Shown here piece by piece: positions 60,649-64,000 of a stretch of DNA of 64,000 nt. Location: positions 1-64,000 of the forward strand of contig JBMNTB010000001.1 in the NCBI GenBank assembly GCA_050945515.1, in the 5' to 3' direction. This stretch comes from UBA1046 sp050945515 (lineage in GTDB: Bacteria; Bacillota; Clostridia; Saccharofermentanales; DTU023). The stretch's first letter is position 1. Every line of letters starts with the position of its first letter. The notes beneath the pieces are model-generated. The model made no database searches. It was not told where the DNA came from and saw nothing but the letters and a program-made list of their open reading frames with translations. Made by a program: the position numbers and the translations under genes.

Positions 60649-60722
60649 GTGTCTCAAGATTTTGGAGACGTTTATATTTTTTATTCGAATCCATGTGAAT
60701 TATTAGACTGTGAGGGGGGTTC

Positions 60723-61634
60723 ATGTGGCGTTATTTTGTTAAGCGAATTGCCTTAGCAATTGTTACTGTATTTGCAGTAATGGCAATCACTTTCTTTGCC
60801 ATGAATGCGATCCCGGGCGGACCGTTCGACACGGAAAAAGCATCAGAACCGGCGGTAAAAGCCAAACTGGAAGAAAGATTCAATTTGGATAAGCCTGTCG
60901 GTGAACAATTCGTACTCTATATAGGGAGATTGTTTCAAGGTGACCTGGGCATCTCAATGCGAAACGGCAGAGAGATCTCCTTAATCATTAAGCAATCCTT
61001 TGCTATTTCAGCTAAGCTGGGCGGAATCTCAGCCCTGGTGGCAATTTCACTGGGTTTGACTCTAGGCATTATTGCTGCCCGATACCGCAACAAATGGCCG
61101 GATCGAGTCATAATATTCTTTACAACACTACTGCAATCAGTGCCGAGCTTCGTGTTGGCCACGCTTCTGTTGCTGATTTTCACTACCCAGCTGAAATTAA
61201 TTGTCGCTTGGGATGCCAACAAGGTGAATTATCTGTTGCCGGTTATCTCCTTGGCCATGTATCCGATGGCGTATATTACACGGTTGACTAAATCCAGTAT
61301 GCTGGATGTTATGAATGAGGATTATATCCGTACCGCCAGGGCCAAAGGTGTTCCGCGGCTGAGTGTCACATACAAACACGGACTGCGCAATGCCTTGCTG
61401 CCCGTTATTACTTATATCGGTCCCATGATTGCTTACATTTTAGTGGGCAGCATGGTGGTGGAAACAGTATTTACGATTGGCGGTCTGGGGCAGGAGTTCG
61501 TCAACAGTGTTAATAATAGGGACTATTCGATGATTATGGGCACAACAATATTTTTGTCCATCATCATGGTAACGATGAATTTGATCAGTGATTTGGTCTA
61601 CAAAGTAGTAGATCCGCGCATTGATTTCAGCTGA
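60723..61634 (+). CDS. oppB: Oligopeptide-type ABC permease OppB
   Basis: A 303-residue permease with six helices. N-terminal WRYFVKRIALAIVTVFAVMA, FFAMNAIPGGPFD, and the EAA-like loop YIRTARAKGVPRLSVTYKHG, which contacts the ATPase. GAGGGGGG before ATG. Imports peptides or nickel/dipeptides with OppC. Confidence 0.93.
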   Translation: MWRYFVKRIALAIVTVFAVMAITFFAMNAIPGGPFDTEKASEPAVKAKLEERFNLDKPVGEQFVLYIGRLFQGDLGISMRNGREISLIIKQSFAISAKLGGISALVAISLGLTLGIIAARYRNKWPDRVIIFFTTLLQSVPSFVLATLLLLIFTTQLKLIVAWDANKVNYLLPVISLAMYPMAYITRLTKSSMLDVMNEDYIRTARAKGVPRLSVTYKHGLRNALLPVITYIGPMIAYILVGSMVVETVFTIGGLGQEFVNSVNNRDYSMIMGTTIFLSIIMVTMNLISDLVYKVVDPRIDFS

Positions 61635-61645
61635 AGGAGTCAACT

Positions 61646-62725
61646 ATGTCTGAACAAGATAATAATGGCAGGAATGGCAAGCGTCCCTTCAGTTTTCATA
61701 CTGATCTGTCGGTCTTTATGCCGGCTACAGAAGAAGAGAAAGCTCAACAGGATATTATGCGCCCCTCCAGTACATTCTGGAGAGACGGATTTCGTAACTT
61801 CCGCAAGAATAAACTGGCTTTTGGCAGTCTGATTTTGTTAATTGTTATTATTTTCACTATCTTGATTGTGCCCATGCTGATTCCCTATGGTTATGATGAG
61901 ATCATCCGTATTGACGGCAAAAGGGATAAGACTCTCAGCAATCTGAAACCTATGCAATGGTCGGAACGAGAACTGGAAGCCAAGGCTAACGGCAAGGAAA
62001 TCTTTCCTCATATTCTTGGCACTGACAGTTTGGGGCGTGATTATCTTGTCCGTACCCTGTATGGTACCCGCATCTCTCTCTTTATCGGCTTTTTTGCCAG
62101 TATTATTGTCCTGATCATTGGTCTCTTGTATGGGTCGATCTCGGGCTTTGCGGGAGGCAAAATAGATCTATTGATGATGCGTATTGTAGATATTATCTAT
62201 TCGCTGCCGGACATGCTTTTGATTATCCTGTTGTCTGTGGTGTTGCGCGAAGCAATCGGCGATAAGATTCAAGGGACTTTTCTGTCTAAACTAGGTACCG
62301 GTATGCTAAGCATGTTTATTGTCTTCGGTCTCCTCTATTGGGTAGGTATGGCCAGGCTGGTCCGCGGGCAGATCCTGGCAATCAAAGAAAATGACTATGT
62401 TCTGGCAGCGAGATCGGTAGGTGCCAGCAATGCTCGTATCATCCGCAAGCACATTTTGCCCAACTGTATCAGCGTAATTATTATATCTACGGCTTTACAA
62501 ATTCCCTCCGCAATTTTTACAGAGAGTTTCCTCAGTTTTCTAGGCCTGGGCGTGGCAATGCCGATGCCAAGCTTAGGCTCACTGGCGAGTGATGCCAGAG
62601 GTGCGATTCAGAGTTATCCGCATAAGCTGCTTTACCCGGCTCTGATGATCTGCCTGCTGGTTTTAACCCTGAATATTATCGGAGATGGATTGCGTGATGC
62701 TTTCGACCCGAAGTTGAGGAAATAG
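61646..62725 (+). CDS. oppC: Oligopeptide-type ABC permease OppC
   Basis: A 359-residue permease. N-terminal cytoplasmic stretch, first helix AFGSLILLIVIIFTILIVPM, LGTDSLGRDYLVRTLYGTRI, EAA loop YVLAARSVGASNARIIRKH. ATG 12 bases after the oppB stop. Longer than usual because of a roughly 60-residue periplasmic loop (about 75-125). Confidence 0.93.
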   Translation: MSEQDNNGRNGKRPFSFHTDLSVFMPATEEEKAQQDIMRPSSTFWRDGFRNFRKNKLAFGSLILLIVIIFTILIVPMLIPYGYDEIIRIDGKRDKTLSNLKPMQWSERELEAKANGKEIFPHILGTDSLGRDYLVRTLYGTRISLFIGFFASIIVLIIGLLYGSISGFAGGKIDLLMMRIVDIIYSLPDMLLIILLSVVLREAIGDKIQGTFLSKLGTGMLSMFIVFGLLYWVGMARLVRGQILAIKENDYVLAARSVGASNARIIRKHILPNCISVIIISTALQIPSAIFTESFLSFLGLGVAMPMPSLGSLASDARGAIQSYPHKLLYPALMICLLVLTLNIIGDGLRDAFDPKLRK

Positions 62726-62727
62726 AG

Positions 62728-63735
62728 ATGGCAGAAAAAATTCTTCAAGTTAAGGATCTACAGACATCATTTTTTACTGATGCGGGAGAAGTCCGCGCAG
62801 TTAATTCCATCTCTTTTGATTTGGAAGCAGGCAAGGTATTGGGTATTGTCGGTGAATCGGGCAGTGGCAAGAGTGTGACTGCTTATTCGATTATGCAGAT
62901 TTTGTCTTTCCCCGGCAAAGTCACTGGCGGTCAGATTCTTTTCCACGGCAAGGATCTATTGACTTGTTCGGAACGGGAGATGCAAGAAATCCGAGGCGAT
63001 AAAATCAGCATTATCTTTCAGGACCCGATGACTTCGCTTAATCCGGTGTATTCGGTCGGCAATCAAATCGTTGAAGCAATCAGACTACATACCGACAGAC
63101 GGGGAAAAGAAGCAAAAGACCGCGCCATAGAATTGCTGGATCTGGTCGGGATCAATGATCCGGAGCGCCGGATCAGACAGTATCCGCACGAACTGTCCGG
63201 CGGCATGCGCCAGCGTGTTATGATAGCCATGGCTCTGGCCTGTGAGCCGGATATCCTGATCGCGGATGAACCCACCACGGCTCTGGATGTCACAATCCAG
63301 GCGCAGATTTTGGAACTGATCAATGAACTGCAGCGCAAGTTGAATATGGCGGTAATTATGATTACCCACGATCTAGGGATCATCGCCGATATTTGTGACG
63401 ATATTATTGTCATGTATGCAGGTTCTGTTTGTGAACGCGGCTCAACCGACGATATTTTCTATGATTCCAAACACGAATATACCAAGGGTTTATTGGCATC
63501 TATCCCTAAAAGGGAAAAGTCAGATGAATTGCTGACACCTATTGCAGGCACTCCGCTTGATCTGCTGAATATGCCCGCAGGTTGTGCCTTTGCTCCTCGC
63601 TGTGACTCCTGTATGAAAATCTGTCTTAGCGAACGGCCGCCGGAACGTCTGATTGGCGGCCAGCATTATGCATCATGCTGGATTAATGATCTCCATGAAC
63701 TGCAGAAACAGCAGCAAGAATTGGAGGCAGAATAA
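62728..63735 (+). CDS. oppD: Oligopeptide-type ABC ATPase OppD
   Basis: A 335-residue ATPase. Walker A GESGSGKSV, Q-loop IIFQDPMTSLNP, signature LSGGMRQR, Walker B ILIADEPTTALDV, switch HDLG, and the C-terminal oligopeptide-type extension CAFAPRCDSCMKICLSERP with the Cys motif typical of OppD/DppD. Confidence 0.95.
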   Translation: MAEKILQVKDLQTSFFTDAGEVRAVNSISFDLEAGKVLGIVGESGSGKSVTAYSIMQILSFPGKVTGGQILFHGKDLLTCSEREMQEIRGDKISIIFQDPMTSLNPVYSVGNQIVEAIRLHTDRRGKEAKDRAIELLDLVGINDPERRIRQYPHELSGGMRQRVMIAMALACEPDILIADEPTTALDVTIQAQILELINELQRKLNMAVIMITHDLGIIADICDDIIVMYAGSVCERGSTDDIFYDSKHEYTKGLLASIPKREKSDELLTPIAGTPLDLLNMPAGCAFAPRCDSCMKICLSERPPERLIGGQHYASCWINDLHELQKQQQELEAE

Positions 63736-64000
63736 ATGAATGAGATGAATAATATGACAACTGCTACTGCAGCAACGGATCAGACCAAGGCAGATAATAT
63801 TTTAGAAGTCAAAGGTTTAAAACAGTATTTCAAGGTCAAAACCGGCTTCTTCTCATCCTTGCCCCTGAAAGCGGTTGATGATGTCAGCTTTGAAATCAAG
63901 CGCGGCGAAACACTTGGCCTGGTGGGGGAATCCGGCTGTGGCAAGACTACGGTCGGCCGATCCTTGATGCACCTATATAAACCGACCGCCGGTGTAGTTT
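63736..64000 (+). CDS. oppF: Oligopeptide-type ABC ATPase OppF, N-terminal part
   Basis: The ATG directly follows the oppD stop, with GGAGG eight bases ahead. The frame stays open to the window end (88 codons). ILEVKGLKQYFKVK, AVDDVSFEIKRGET and Walker A GESGCGKTT are visible. Second ATPase of the importer; no oppA is in view. Confidence 0.9.
   Translation, partial: MNEMNNMTTATAATDQTKADNILEVKGLKQYFKVKTGFFSSLPLKAVDDVSFEIKRGETLGLVGESGCGKTTVGRSLMHLYKPTAGVV

Noticed and set aside
1..64000. tRNA, rRNA or tmRNA genes
   Set aside because: Read the gaps between genes for the T-loop GGTTC.A.TCC and cloverleaf patterns and found none; a covariance search would be needed to be sure.

Overview
ORGANISM. 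The window reads as a chromosome piece from an anaerobic Firmicute of class Clostridia, probably near the Oscillospiraceae or Saccharofermentans-like lineages (inference from gene content; no 16S gene is present). Pointers are strong AGGAGG-type ribosome binding sites, a WalR-WalK-MurA-WalJ cluster, a veg-ispE pair, an oxygen-sensitive glycyl-radical enzyme with its activase, cobalamin and purine riboswitches, fused ECF-transporter ATPases, and an ECF sigma factor of the type common in Ruminococcaceae. No tRNA, rRNA, CRISPR array, complete transposon or phage module was seen.

LAYOUT. (1) Bases 1-10569, minus strand: a consensus promoter, a cobalamin riboswitch and an intrinsic terminator lead into at least eleven tightly packed or overlapping genes. 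They encode a FecR-like anchored protein, a DUF4430 (transcobalamin-like) lipoprotein, EcfT, a fused EcfA1A2, a CbrT-like S component, a MacB-type ATPase, a large anchored surface protein, a MacB/FtsX permease, two lipoproteins and a secreted protein cut by the window edge. Together this looks like surface capture plus import of corrinoids, with an unexplained MacB-type arm. (2) 10.6-27 kb: an accessory stretch with two unrelated AbiE-type toxin-antitoxin pairs, two membrane-anchored serpins, an ECF sigma factor and the tail of a second one, a TPM-domain protein with a zinc-ribbon membrane partner, a guanine-riboswitch-controlled NCS2 purine permease, and two DUF4143 ATPases, one of them flanked by about 190-bp direct repeats. 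(3) 27-36.7 kb: malic enzyme, a half-size ABC exporter, an orphan prepilin peptidase, a GntR / glycyl-radical enzyme / activase operon and an aminotransferase. (4) 36.9-41 kb: an XRE regulator with tandem operators, a gene-poor stretch with an ABC-ATPase remnant and a long inverted repeat, then veg, ispE and dtd. (5) 41-55.8 kb: nagB coupled to a heterodimeric ABC exporter, an EamA transporter, a 1307-residue membrane-anchored subtilase, and housekeeping or repair genes. (6) 56-60.5 kb: the WalRK cell-wall cluster. (7) 60.6-64 kb: an oppBCDF oligopeptide/nickel-type importer, cut in oppF.

HOW THEY FIT. The two points most worth following are the riboswitch-controlled operon that joins a corrinoid ECF transporter to a MacB-type system and surface proteins, and the serpin/ECF-sigma modules. 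In the latter, a short cytoplasmic segment and one membrane helix resembling those of anti-sigma-like proteins carry an extracellular protease-inhibitor domain. That suggests a protease-sensing envelope signalling device. A membrane-anchored extracellular subtilase encoded in the same window is a plausible partner, though nothing in the sequence proves it.
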